This document shows, one piece after another, positions 1-7,953 of a stretch of 15,894 nt of DNA. The stretch lies in assembly GCA_046498365.1 (NCBI GenBank), contig JAWOAV010000022.1, positions 1 to 15,894 on the forward strand, given 5' to 3'. Below the pieces are notes generated by a model that saw only the letters and a program-made list of their open reading frames with translations, was not told the DNA's origin and did no database searches. Position numbers and translations under genes: made by a program. The stretch's first letter is position 1. Each line of letters opens with the position of its first letter. The DNA is from B1SED10-16 sp046498365 (GTDB taxonomy: Bacteria > Desulfobacterota > Desulfobacteria > Desulfobacterales > Desulfosalsimonadaceae).

Positions 1-179
1 CTTTCTTCCGGCGAAACATTTCCGTAATATCCCTGGTGATGATATCCGGGACCGCCGCCGCGATGCATACCCGGCATACCCGGTCCGTGCATGCCGCCCC
101 ATCCGGCAAATGCAAGGGCGCTGAGCCCAAAAACCGCTGCAACCGTCAATACGATAATCCCTTTTATATTTCGTCTCAT
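1..179 (-). CDS. ZraP/Spy/CpxP-like periplasmic metal-binding protein (partial, 3' end outside window)
   Basis: Only the first 59 codons are inside the window. They encode a clear Sec signal peptide: a basic start (MRRNIK), a hydrophobic core to about residue 22 and an ALAFA cleavage site near residue 25. A mature N-terminus rich in Gly, Met and His follows (GWGGMHGPGMPGMH, then GYHHQGYYG), and then SPEE, where the LTxxQ-type helical domain of this family usually begins. The start is set by GGAGG six bases before the ATG. Small periplasmic proteins of the ZraP/Spy group act as metal-binding or chaperone proteins in envelope stress. The gene lies downstream of a ZraSR-like kinase and activator pair and behind a sigma-54 promoter, the same logic as zraP in enterobacteria. 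The metal specificity is unknown; Met/His richness would suit Cu, Ag or Zn. The family call rests on the N-terminus and context only. Confidence 0.7.
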   Translation of the reverse strand, partial: MRRNIKGIIVLTVAAVFGLSALAFAGWGGMHGPGMPGMHRGGGPGYHHQGYYGNVSPEE

Positions 180-488
180 TTTGTGCCTCCATTGTGGTTT
201 TGGTTGATTTATTCCCTTTTTCCCCTGCAAAAAACGGCCGCTTTTGAAAACCCGCTGGGCTTTGCATACTTATAATGCAATGGTGATGCCAAAACACCAC
301 ACCATGGCTTTAAAAACACACAACATTTCAATATTTCAATAAATAATAATTAACGGGAATACAGGCGGACAGACGGGAGCGATCCATACAAAACCAAAAG
401 TGGGGCGAAAATACCCATATGGATCAGACACACAGAATAAGATGGGGTATAAATGGACAGGTCGGAGTAATGGCGTAACAAGGGGGCG
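180..488. other. Intergenic control region between the activator gene and the ZraP-like gene
   Basis: This 309-base gap has no convincing gene. Reading on the minus strand it holds, in order: a possible upstream activator region with inverted repeats (GATCCAT at 381-387 with ATGGATC at 419-425; near-dyad ATACCCAT at 411-418 with ATGGGGTAT at 442-450), an AT-rich stretch around 325-355 that could be bent or bind IHF, the sigma-54 -24/-12 element at 276-291, and a leader of about 85 bases ending in the GGAGG ribosome site. The arrangement fits a promoter driven by a bound enhancer protein. The binding sites themselves are guesses. Confidence 0.55.
276..291 (-). promoter_or_regulatory. Sigma-54 (-24/-12) promoter for the ZraP-like gene
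   Basis: Read on the minus strand the sequence is TTGGCATCACCATTGCAT. The invariant GG (290-289) and GC (278-277) are separated by exactly ten bases, matching the TGGCAC-N5-TTGCW consensus with one mismatch in the -24 box. Transcription would begin near 265, about 85 bases before the ATG. The adjacent minus-strand gene encodes a sigma-54 activator with an intact GAFTGA loop, which strongly supports the call. An inverted repeat TTGCAT/ATGCAA (262-267, 275-280) overlaps the -12 box. Confidence 0.8.
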
Positions 489-1874
489 TTAATCAATACC
501 GTAGTCTTTTAATTTTTTGTGGAGGGTCTTGCGGTTGATGCCGAGCTTTCGGGCGGTTTCACTTTTGTTGCCGCCGCAGTCCTGAAGGGTGGCCAGAATC
601 GCTTCTTTTTCGATTTCCTCCAGGGAACGGCCGGCGGCCGGCGCCTCCCCTACCTGCGAAGGGGCCGCCCATGCGCGGTTTTCCCCATAGGTGTCGACAA
701 TATTGGAGGGGAGTTCCTTTTCGGTAATATACTCATCCGGCAGAAGAATTACCGCGCGTTCAATGGTGTTTTCAAGCTCCCGCACGTTGCCGGGCCAACG
801 GTAGTTCAGCAGCATGTCCATTGCCAGCGGCGAAAACCCCTTGACCTGCCTGCGGTTTTTCTTCGCATAGACTTCCAGGAAATGACTGGCCAGCAGCGGG
901 ATATCATCGACCCGTTCGTGAAGGGGCGGAATGCGAAGCGCCACAACGTTCAACCGGTAAAAAAGATCTTGGCGAAACACCCCCTTCTCGACCAGTTCTT
1001 CAAGATTTCGGTTGGCGGCGGCAACAATGCGCACATCCACGCGCAAAGTTTCCCCGCCGCCGACGCGCTGGATTTCCTTTTCCTGGATCACCCGGAGCAG
1101 TTTTGCCTGCATCGCGGCGGAAGTTTCGCTGATTTCATCGAGAAAAATCGTACCCGTGTGGGCCTGCATGAAGCGTCCTTCACGGCGCCTGTCCGCGCCT
1201 GTGAAAGCACCCTTTTCATGACCAAAAAGCTCGGATTCCAAGAGCGTCTCGGTAAGGGCGGCGCAATTGACAACTACCATCGGGTTGTCTTTGCGGGGGC
1301 TGTTGTGGTGGATGGATTTGGCGATGAGCTCTTTTCCCGTGCCGGATTCCCCGGTAATTAAAACGGTGGCCTCGGAAGGAGCGACCATGGCCATCATATC
1401 CACCAGCGCTTTCATCGGCCGGCTTTTTCCAATAATGTTGTCGAGTTCATATCCGGCGGAAAGCCTCGACTTCAAAGCCTCGTTTTCCGATTTCAGGCCG
1501 GTGTGTTCAAGTGCAAGGGCCATTCTGTTCTGGAGCGCCTCGAAATCCAGCGGTTTTGTCAGGTAATCGTACGCCCCGGCTTTGAGCGCCGCAACCGCCG
1601 AATCAACCGATGAATAAGCGGTCATGATAAGAATGGGTATGGCCGGGTTATACCGATTGATACGCTCCATGGCCTCGATGCCGCTCATCCGTACCATCCG
1701 GACGTCCATCAGAACCAGGTCATAGGGACGCTTCTGCACGCTTTCGACCGCCTTGTCGCCGTCATCGGCCACGGAAACCCGGTATCCCCATTTTGAAACG
1801 ATGGTCTCAAGGGTTTTCAAATGATTTTCATCGTCATCGACGATCAGAACGTGCGCCGGGTTTTGACTTGTCAT
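489..1874 (-). CDS. Sigma-54-dependent response regulator, NtrC/ZraR type
   Basis: The product is 461 aa with the standard three domains. The receiver (about 8-120) has acidic residues D13-D14, phospho-acceptor D57 and K107. The AAA+ sigma-54 interaction domain (about 145-375) has Walker A GESGTGKE at 175-182, GAFTGA at 222-227 and Walker B GTIFLDE at 241-247. A C-terminal Fis-type helix-turn-helix ends the protein (GGNKSETARKLGI). The chosen start has GAGGTGG just upstream, and the receiver begins eight residues later; an open frame extends to 2129 but would overlap the kinase gene and adds a low-complexity tail. It begins 7 bases after the kinase stop, so the two form one operon. One oddity is that the usual Pro after the phospho-Asp (MPxM) is Val here (V61). 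It probably activates the sigma-54 promoter of the ZraP-like gene. Confidence 0.95.
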   Translation of the reverse strand: MTSQNPAHVLIVDDDENHLKTLETIVSKWGYRVSVADDGDKAVESVQKRPYDLVLMDVRMVRMSGIEAMERINRYNPAIPILIMTAYSSVDSAVAALKAGAYDYLTKPLDFEALQNRMALALEHTGLKSENEALKSRLSAGYELDNIIGKSRPMKALVDMMAMVAPSEATVLITGESGTGKELIAKSIHHNSPRKDNPMVVVNCAALTETLLESELFGHEKGAFTGADRRREGRFMQAHTGTIFLDEISETSAAMQAKLLRVIQEKEIQRVGGGETLRVDVRIVAAANRNLEELVEKGVFRQDLFYRLNVVALRIPPLHERVDDIPLLASHFLEVYAKKNRRQVKGFSPLAMDMLLNYRWPGNVRELENTIERAVILLPDEYITEKELPSNIVDTYGENRAWAAPSQVGEAPAAGRSLEEIEKEAILATLQDCGGNKSETARKLGINRKTLHKKLKDYGID

Positions 1875-1881
1875 ATCCACC

Positions 1882-3672
1882 TCATTTTTCCGTTGCCAGC
1901 GGCAGGATAATGGAGAATACGGTCCCTTGCCCGACGGCGCTGCGGACTTTGACCTGCCCCTGGTGTGCCTCGATGATCTTGTGGACGATGGGCAGTCCCA
2001 GGCCGGTCCCCTTTGGCTTGGTGGTAAAGTAGGGATCAAATATTTTGCTCTGCTCTTCTGCGGGGATGCCCGGCCCATTGTCCCGAATGTCAATGACGAC
2101 GCTGTCGCCGTCCCTGACGGTGCTGACAACGCTCAACCGGCCGCCGTCCTTCATCGCCTGGAATGCGTTTACATATAAATTCAGAAGGCACTGGGTGAGA
2201 CGATCCGGATCGACCCGGGCTTCCACCCCCCCGGTGTTGAGATCCAACTGAATCTCGATATTTTTTGCCGCCGCCTCCTGCCAGACCAGCCGGGCCGAGT
2301 GCGCCACCATCTCATCGATGTTCGCGGCCTTCCGGCGCAGGCTTGCCGGCCTTGCAAACTCCAGCAACTCACTGATGACACGGCTCAAGCGATCCACCTC
2401 CTCGATCATGACCCCGGCCATCTTTTTCTCTTCGCTCCCCTCTTCGAACGTGCTCTTATAATAGGAGGCGATCCCCTTTATAGAACTCAACGGATTTCTA
2501 AGTTCATGGGCTACCCCTGCCGCAAGTCCACCGATGGCCGCCAGCTTTTCATTGCGGCGGATCTCACCCTGCAGGCGACGAAGTTCACCAAGGTCCCGGA
2601 TAATCATCACTTCCCCGACAAAAACCCCTTCCTCGTTAATGATGTTCGATGCGCTCACACTGACCGGCACCACCCGCCCGCCGGCAAATTCGCATTCCAT
2701 TTCCATTTCGGATACCGGCTCGCCGCGTTCCAGGTACTCCTTTACGCCGCACAAGTGGCCCGGCAACACCGTTTCGGGGGGCATTCCCCTCACCGCGGCC
2801 AGGTCAAGGCCGGTAATCCGCTCGGCGGCATTGTTGTAAAAGGCCAGCTTGCCGTCGCTGTCCGTAGCGATCAACCCCACGGGGAGGCTGGTCACTACCT
2901 GTTCGGCTATGGCGCTGGTGTCCTGGAGAGACCTCCTGGCCAGGCGGTAACTCTGCATCCAGAACATGGAAACGAAGCCCGCCAGCCCCAATATGATCAA
3001 AACGCCGGATATAACCAGCGAGTTGCGGACATCCTCCTTCCGCCCTTCTTCAAAAGGGGCGGGATCCAAACCGACCAGTATCAGCTGCTGCCCCTGCCCG
3101 TCAGCAAAAGGGAGCGCTCCTTCTTCGCCCCTGTGCGCCATCATGGATCGGCGGTGCATCATATGCCCCGGCGGATGATGCATCATTCGCTGCCCATCCC
3201 GGCGGGAAGCCGGACTGAAATACCGGTACACCTCAAAGGACCGCTGCCGGTTATCCATCTCCTGAAAACGCCATTCGACTTGTTTGTCCTGTCCGTTGAT
3301 GCTTTCAAAGGGATTGTCATGAATTTCCGTGTCGATATACTCGGTCCGGCTGTCGGCCAGAATCCTCCCCCGGCTGTCAACTACCGAAATATAAAGTACG
3401 CCGGGAAGCAGCGCGGTTTCTTCGATTAGCGTCTGCACCTGGTCGCCGCCCCACATCATTCGCATCATGCCGGTCCGGGCCCCGGCCTCCACCGCCATAA
3501 TGATGGCGGCCCCCTTTTCGCTCAGGATACCCGACATGTACGCTTCTTCGCGGTTATAATTCTGCCATGCCAGGACCACCACGACGATCAAAAGAATGGC
3601 CGCAGAGCCGATGATGATCCACGGGGATGTATGGAGCCGCAGCCGGCTGCCGCTTTTTATTTTTGGGAACAT
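1882..3672 (-). CDS. Membrane sensor histidine kinase with Met/His-rich periplasmic loop (ZraS-like)
   Basis: The 596-aa product has TM1 at about 17-36, a periplasmic sensor of about 185 residues, TM2 at about 223-247, a PAS domain (about 258-375), a HisKA H-box (VAHELRNPLSS, His389) and an HATPase domain with N-box (NLYVNAF), G1 (DNGPGIP) and G2 (GTGLGL). The sensor contains a dense cluster at about 162-180 (MMHHPPGHMMH, then SMMAHR) and an earlier MMRMMWGG. Such Met/His clusters are typical ligands for Cu(I), Ag(I) or Zn(II), so direct metal sensing is likely but inferred. It is co-transcribed with the sigma-54 activator downstream (7-base gap). Organisation matches ZraS/HydH-type kinases, with an added PAS domain. 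The start is the first ATG before TM1; a GGGAGAGG sits somewhat far upstream. Confidence 0.93.
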   Translation of the reverse strand: MFPKIKSGSRLRLHTSPWIIIGSAAILLIVVVVLAWQNYNREEAYMSGILSEKGAAIIMAVEAGARTGMMRMMWGGDQVQTLIEETALLPGVLYISVVDSRGRILADSRTEYIDTEIHDNPFESINGQDKQVEWRFQEMDNRQRSFEVYRYFSPASRRDGQRMMHHPPGHMMHRRSMMAHRGEEGALPFADGQGQQLILVGLDPAPFEEGRKEDVRNSLVISGVLIILGLAGFVSMFWMQSYRLARRSLQDTSAIAEQVVTSLPVGLIATDSDGKLAFYNNAAERITGLDLAAVRGMPPETVLPGHLCGVKEYLERGEPVSEMEMECEFAGGRVVPVSVSASNIINEEGVFVGEVMIIRDLGELRRLQGEIRRNEKLAAIGGLAAGVAHELRNPLSSIKGIASYYKSTFEEGSEEKKMAGVMIEEVDRLSRVISELLEFARPASLRRKAANIDEMVAHSARLVWQEAAAKNIEIQLDLNTGGVEARVDPDRLTQCLLNLYVNAFQAMKDGGRLSVVSTVRDGDSVVIDIRDNGPGIPAEEQSKIFDPYFTTKPKGTGLGLPIVHKIIEAHQGQVKVRSAVGQGTVFSIILPLATEK

Positions 3673-3766
3673 AATATTTCCGGGACCTCTCCCAATGGCA
3701 TTTTTTGAAGGGGCAAGATCACATTATAGGGACAGCAGGACTTTCCTGGCGCTGTTTGGAAAAAAG

Positions 3767-5338
3767 CTATCCCTGGTGGGTGTCGCGCAAAAGATCGTTT
3801 ACGGTCTTCACCGGATTAAATGTAATTAGCGGCACTTCAACGAAAACCGTATTCCAGTATGCCATGGCGCCGTTCCACAGGCCGGGATGCTCCAGGGCCT
3901 TCAGTTCGCGCCCGTCCTTGGACTTTTGGGAAATAAAGACCGCCGAAGTATCGACAAAGCGCGACAGGTCATAGGGTTCGCCGGCTTCATTTTTCAAGCT
4001 GCACACGATATCTACGGGATTGAAATGCGTCAGCTGCTTCAGAATCTCCTGCTGGGAAGGGGATTCCGGATCGATCTGCGCGCTTTCAACGATCTGTATG
4101 GAAACACTTCCGTCCGCTGATTTTACCCAGAAGGGGCCTCCCCCGGCTTCCCCGGAGGTCGGGACCATGCCGCATACCCGTAGCGGCCGGTCCAGCCGGT
4201 CCATCAGGTACCGCCCCGTTTTTTCCGGCGAGGCCTTTTGAATCTCTCCGGGGACCAAAACGCCCAGTTGCTTTTCAACAAACTGCAGTGCCTCCCCGAG
4301 CGCTTTTTTATCGGTATCGCCGCTGCGGATACGGTTTCTGTGTTTTTGGATATCCCTTTCAATACGCAACAGGTATCCGGCCAGCACCTTTTTCCAGAAA
4401 ATCGTTTCCGGCTTAAGGGAATCGGGGACCACGTTGTCAATGTTTTTGATAAAAACAATATCCCCGTCAAGTTCGTTCAGATTGCCGAGCAGGGCACCGT
4501 GCCCGCCCGGTCGAAAGAGCAGCTTCCCTGCTTCATCCCGAAAGGGCCTGTTGTCCATTTCCACGGCGATGGTGTCCGTGGACGGTCGCTGATGGGAAAA
4601 CCGGACATGGAAGCGAACATTTTGACCCTCCTCGTAAGAGGGCCCCTTTTTTTCCAGAAGGTTGGCAAAACCGCTTTCATGCTCCGGGGAGACGGTAAAG
4701 TGCAGATAACTGTTCCCCGTGGCATCTGTCGCATATTCCGCCGCTTCCACCAGATGTTCTTCAAACGCCGTCCTGGCGTCGTCCGGGTAGCGGTGAAACA
4801 ATATCTGCCCCTTGGGCCTGCTCGCATACCGCAGTCCCCTGGAACCCAGCACATATGAAACCATCAGCGTATAGTCGCCGGTGTTGCGCAGGGCCGCCAT
4901 GTCATGGCCGTCGGATGCCATCGCCTCCGAAAGCCTCTCGTAAAAAGCAAATTTGTCAATGTTGTCGATAAATTCCAGGACCTCTTCGTATTCTTCCCCT
5001 TTTTCAGCGGCCCTCCTTGCAATAGCGTCTCTTTCGATCCGCTCATGGTCGCCGGATATTTTCAAGAGCGCCTTGAACATCCGGGTCGCGGCCCCGGATG
5101 CGGGCACGAACTTGGTCAGGAAACGCCCAGCGCCTTCTTTTTCATAATCGGCAGCACAGGCTTTTGCCTCTTCCGGTTCGATTCGCCGGATACCGTCGCC
5201 AACGGTGCAGGGCCTGTCCAGATCGGCATAGGGCGCGCCTTTTTCAAAAATCCGTATCTGTTTGTTCACCTCGTCCGGGGTCAACCCGTGCGCTTGTATC
5301 TGCTGCCTGTCTTTTTCGTCAAACATTGCCGATGACAT
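3767..5338 (-). CDS. DUF4301 family protein
   Basis: The product is 523 aa, full length for the DUF4301 family known from Bacteroidetes and some Desulfobacterota. Recognisable conserved stretches are FVPASGAATRMFK (77-89), PKGQILFHRY, EHLVEAAEYA, LHFTVSPEH, PSTDTIAVEMDNRPFR, LLFRPGGHGALL, FIKNIDNVVPD, RVCGMVPTSGEAGGGPFW and the C-terminal TFNPVKTVNDLLR. The N-terminal Ser-Gly-Ala/Arg loop and the Asn-Ile-Asp-Asn segment recall sugar-nucleotide pyrophosphorylases, so a nucleotidyltransferase-like fold is plausible, but no activity is known to me. No signal peptide or membrane segment is present, so it is cytosolic. The start is supported by TTGGAG seven bases upstream; a second in-frame Met (M5) is possible. 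It lies 94 bases ahead of the sensor kinase on the same strand, but shared function is not evident. Confidence 0.9.
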   Translation of the reverse strand: MSSAMFDEKDRQQIQAHGLTPDEVNKQIRIFEKGAPYADLDRPCTVGDGIRRIEPEEAKACAADYEKEGAGRFLTKFVPASGAATRMFKALLKISGDHERIERDAIARRAAEKGEEYEEVLEFIDNIDKFAFYERLSEAMASDGHDMAALRNTGDYTLMVSYVLGSRGLRYASRPKGQILFHRYPDDARTAFEEHLVEAAEYATDATGNSYLHFTVSPEHESGFANLLEKKGPSYEEGQNVRFHVRFSHQRPSTDTIAVEMDNRPFRDEAGKLLFRPGGHGALLGNLNELDGDIVFIKNIDNVVPDSLKPETIFWKKVLAGYLLRIERDIQKHRNRIRSGDTDKKALGEALQFVEKQLGVLVPGEIQKASPEKTGRYLMDRLDRPLRVCGMVPTSGEAGGGPFWVKSADGSVSIQIVESAQIDPESPSQQEILKQLTHFNPVDIVCSLKNEAGEPYDLSRFVDTSAVFISQKSKDGRELKALEHPGLWNGAMAYWNTVFVEVPLITFNPVKTVNDLLRDTHQG

Positions 5339-5708
5339 TTTTTCTCCAAGTTTTTATTTTCTGCAATGACCCTGCGGGCATGGCGGGGCAGGCCCATACC
5401 GTGCGGGATTCCCATTGCCGCCACTTGCGGGGAATGCTTGCCCCTTCTTCGCTTTTTTATAAACGGGTTCATGCACCCATTCAATACAAACCATATGCCC
5501 CTGAACGATAAATGTCAAAAATGCCGTATCGCTACAGAAAAGGTTTTCCCCGACGGCATGCGCGACGCTGTCGGCATGCCCGTTATGGCCTTCGGCTGCA
5601 TAGAGAAAGAACGGCATTTTTCACAAAAAAATACGCTGCATCACTTGTGAAATACGCCGTATACCGGAACGGCGAGCTGTGCCCCCACAACGTGTTGAAC
5701 CGGAAAAA
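5339..5708. other. Gene-poor intergenic stretch
   Basis: Apart from the DUF4301 promoter and leader I see no convincing gene here. Open frames on both strands (for example 5354-5617 minus, 5366-5650 plus and 5512-5736 plus) overlap one another, lack good ribosome sites and give His/Cys/Arg-rich peptides without recognisable domains. A short direct repeat CGGCATGC occurs twice between about 5553 and 5579. The stretch may hold decayed coding sequence. Confidence 0.4.
5490..5518 (-). promoter_or_regulatory. Candidate sigma-70 promoter for the DUF4301 gene
   Basis: On the minus strand a perfect TTGACA (5518-5513) is followed after exactly 17 bases by TATGGT (5495-5490, 4 of 6 consensus positions). 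It would give a leader of about 145 bases before the DUF4301 start. The leader contains short GC stems such as GGGG/CCCC, with no known riboswitch pattern. Confidence 0.45.
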
Positions 5709-5858
5709 ATGTCAAAGCGTATTGCAATTCCACTAAAAATCATAGACATTACAAAAAACATTCTCCTTGTCGATATCGATGAGGAACCCGGAATCCTAGT
5801 TATCAGCCACATATCTATCTGTGCGGACACGAATTTTTGCCGCAAAGCACCTGGCTGA
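5709..5858 (+). CDS. Possible small protein (49 aa), unrecognised
   Basis: A 49-codon frame starts with ATG after CGGAAAAA and ends in TGA. It begins MSKRIAIPLKIIDITKN and continues LLVDIDEEPGILVISH. The peptide has a protein-like alternation of hydrophobic and charged residues, unlike the other frames nearby, but it is short, has only a weak ribosome site and matches no family I know. It could be the surviving N-terminus of a decayed gene. It ends 74 bases before the antiporter gene on the same strand. Confidence 0.25.
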   Translation: MSKRIAIPLKIIDITKNILLVDIDEEPGILVISHISICADTNFCRKAPG

Positions 5859-5874
5859 TTCAGGATCATTCAGG

Positions 5875-5890
5875 CATGGCTGTTGCCATG
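5875..5890 (+). other. Short inverted repeat upstream of the antiporter gene
   Basis: CATGGC-TGTT-GCCATG forms a perfect 6-bp stem with a 4-base loop, 42 bases before the antiporter ATG. A direct repeat ATTCAGG (5858-5864 and 5868-5874) lies immediately upstream. No T-run follows, so it is not an intrinsic terminator; it could be a leader hairpin or an operator. Confidence 0.3.
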
Positions 5891-5932
5891 TGCCGCTGCA
5901 ACCGATAACTTACAACTTGCGAATTATTTTCC

Positions 5933-6910
5933 ATGTGGCTCCATTTCATACTGACGGCAATCGGTTTTGCCATGCTTTATGTTGGTGCAGAATGGCTCGT
6001 CAAAGGATCGGCCAGCCTGGCACGGCGGCTGGGTATATCTCCGATCATCATCGGGCTTACGGTGGTCGCTTTCGGCACATCTGCGCCCGAGCTGGTTATC
6101 AGCATGGCCGCCTCGATTTCCGGCCGGTCGATGATCGCTGTGGGCAACGTGGTGGGAAGCAATATCTGCAACATCACCCTCGTGCTGGGCGTTGCGGCTC
6201 TCCTCATGCCGATCCCCGCGGACCGGTCAGTGATCCGTCGGGAGATTCCCCTGATGCTTGCCATTTCGCTGTTTCTGGTGTTTCTTTCCCTCAATTCCGT
6301 TATCACACGGCTCGAGGGCGTTGTTTTGTTTGCGGGCATCATCGCCTATATCGGCTTCAATTATTCGCTGTGGAAAAAAGCGCAGGCGGGGGAAAACGGA
6401 AAAACAGCCGATCTTTACAAAGATGCCGAAAAAGCCGCCGTGGTGGAATCAGGGGTGAAGCAGGGCCTTCTCATCATTGCCGGCATCACGTTCGTGGTCA
6501 TCGGCGCCCAGGTGCTTATCAATGCCGTGGTGCTGATCATGGAAAACCTCGGGGTAAGCGAAAAATTCGTCGGCCTGACGGTTGTCGCCTTTGGTACGTC
6601 CCTCCCCGAGCTGGCGACATCCGTGGTTGCCGCCCTGAAAAAGGAGATGGACATCAGCATCGGCAACCTGGTAGGCAGCAATGTATTCAACATTTTAAGC
6701 GTGTTGGGCGCCACGGCCATTGTCCGGCCCATTTCCATTCCAGGCGGGTTCATTCAAAGCGGGGTCTTCATCGACTACTGCGCCATGCTGCTTGCAGGCA
6801 TTATCGCGTGGCTCCTGATGCGGAAAGAGTACACCCTGCACCGGTCCGGGGGCGTGATACTGCTCATCATCTACGCGGGATACATCGGGTACCTGATAAA
6901 GGCCGGATGA
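5933..6910 (+). CDS. CaCA-family Na+/Ca2+ (or cation/H+) antiporter, YrbG-like
   Basis: The 325-aa product is an integral membrane protein of about ten helices with the two inverted alpha-repeats that define the calcium/cation antiporter family. Repeat one has GLTVVAFGTSAPE (41-53, Glu53) and GNVVGSN (71-77); repeat two has GLTVVAFGTSLPE (Glu226) and GNLVGSN (244-250). The two glutamates and the Asn-rich segments form the ion sites in this family. A hydrophilic loop (about 150-178) separates the halves. The size is typical of prokaryotic members. The chosen ATG is the first in frame after a stop at 5906 and opens directly into the first helix; no strong ribosome site is visible. The likely role is exchange of Ca2+ against Na+ or H+ at the inner membrane; ion specificity cannot be read from sequence. 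Confidence 0.95.
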   Translation: MWLHFILTAIGFAMLYVGAEWLVKGSASLARRLGISPIIIGLTVVAFGTSAPELVISMAASISGRSMIAVGNVVGSNICNITLVLGVAALLMPIPADRSVIRREIPLMLAISLFLVFLSLNSVITRLEGVVLFAGIIAYIGFNYSLWKKAQAGENGKTADLYKDAEKAAVVESGVKQGLLIIAGITFVVIGAQVLINAVVLIMENLGVSEKFVGLTVVAFGTSLPELATSVVAALKKEMDISIGNLVGSNVFNILSVLGATAIVRPISIPGGFIQSGVFIDYCAMLLAGIIAWLLMRKEYTLHRSGGVILLIIYAGYIGYLIKAG

Positions 6911-6917
6911 CCCGGGT

Positions 6918-6958
6918 GGCGGCGGATGGCATACCGGTGGAGCGCAGGCCGCCTTTTT
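6918..6958 (+). terminator. Possible intrinsic terminator after the antiporter gene
   Basis: GGCGGC (6918-6923) can pair with GCCGCC (6948-6953), directly followed by TTTTT (6954-6958). The loop is long (24 bases), so the hairpin is not ideal, but position and T-run suit a terminator for the plus-strand antiporter gene facing a minus-strand gene. Confidence 0.4.
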
Positions 6959-7009
6959 GTGTCGCACCATACAAGGGCTGAACCGGCAACCCCATCCAGG
7001 GTTTCCTGT

Positions 7010-7804
7010 TCAAGACACCGCCTGGCGCAACTGGGCGATCTGCCGGGAAATCGCCACGAGTTCACCATTTTCATCCCAGAGATCCCCGTCTTCCTCTAGT
7101 AAGCCGCAATTGATAAACCGGGTACGAAATCGGCATTTCAACCACCGCGTGCGGGGGATGTTTCTTATATTGATTGAAATTTCCAGGGTCGGCACCCATG
7201 CGACCATCCCCTGGCTCGCCAGCACCGCGGGGGGGAAGGCATCTGCTGCCAGGGCGACCGCGCATATGTCGAATTCGCGCGCCTCCCTGAAGGAAAACCA
7301 CCCCTTGATTTCGGAAATCGGACTCAACCGGTTTTCCATCCATCCGGCACAGGAGGGGTCCAGGCGCACGTCCGCATTGTCATACAATGTATATTTGGAC
7401 AGTTTGGGAAATTGCACGCATTTTTCAGGGAGGGGCATATCCGGCGGTGTCGCTTCGTACCGCTTGACAAGGCATGCTTCGGGTTCATCGGCAAACGTCG
7501 CCAGCATCCGCATCTTTTCCCGCCCCTTCTGAATCAGTCTTGCTTCCATGCGGCAAAACTGCCTCGAATGGGCGATTTCCCACGTCGACAGGTCTACGCT
7601 GCCGGCCCCGCAGCGGGATATGAAATTGGCCGTCAACACCGGCGTATGCTGTTTTGGACTGCTTTTCAAAAGGCCTGCGGTGGCAACGGCGGCAAGGTAC
7701 CCGCCGTTGGGGTTTCCGTTAATCGACCAGTTTTCGGCGAGCTTTCCACTGAAAATACCCGCCGATTGTTCCGGCAACAGAATATCCCTGTCAAAAAGGT
7801 GCAT
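7010..7804 (-). CDS. Thioesterase family protein (double hotdog, TesB-like)
   Basis: From the preferred start (MHLFDRDILL) the product is 264 aa. It has two hotdog halves: the first carries WSINGNPNGGYLAAV, the usual Asn-Gly-Gly helix start of acyl-CoA thioesterase-like proteins, followed by VLTANFISRC; the second carries GWFSFREAREFD, an AFPPAVLASQG segment and WVPTLEISINIR. This is the layout of PF13622-type proteins, which hydrolyse acyl-CoA esters in the cytosol; the substrate is not known. An in-frame ATG 18 codons upstream (7858) is possible, but the family normally begins at MHLFDRD, and GGGG lies six bases before the internal ATG. The gene is convergent with the antiporter and divergent from the hybrid kinase. 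Confidence 0.85.
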   Translation of the reverse strand: MHLFDRDILLPEQSAGIFSGKLAENWSINGNPNGGYLAAVATAGLLKSSPKQHTPVLTANFISRCGAGSVDLSTWEIAHSRQFCRMEARLIQKGREKMRMLATFADEPEACLVKRYEATPPDMPLPEKCVQFPKLSKYTLYDNADVRLDPSCAGWMENRLSPISEIKGWFSFREAREFDICAVALAADAFPPAVLASQGMVAWVPTLEISINIRNIPRTRWLKCRFRTRFINCGLLEEDGDLWDENGELVAISRQIAQLRQAVS

Positions 7805-7953
7805 AAGAACCCCGGTCCTGAAAATGTTGAGATCGGTTCTAAACAATTGAAAAACCATCTTTTACTGTTATCCGACACTCATCAGGCTTTTATCACAAGA
7901 AACAAAAACCCGCAATATGGGCGCATCCAAAAAATGGCCGGCCAATAATTTTT

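Noticed and set aside
519..1361. Long plus-strand open frame (280 aa)
   Set aside because: It lies entirely antisense to the sigma-54 activator gene, has no recognisable domain and no ribosome site; it is a shadow of the biased codon use.
1875..2129. N-terminal extension of the sigma-54 activator
   Set aside because: The extra 85 codons overlap the kinase gene and are low complexity; the ATG at 1874 has a good ribosome site and begins right at the receiver domain.
2299..3429. Plus-strand open frame of 376 aa
   Set aside because: It is antisense to the sensor kinase, whose domains are complete, and the peptide is His/Pro/Arg-rich without motifs.
5821..6981. Plus-strand open frame of 386 aa overlapping the antiporter
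   Set aside because: It is a second frame of the antiporter gene giving an Arg/His/Cys-rich peptide; the antiporter frame has both alpha-repeats intact.
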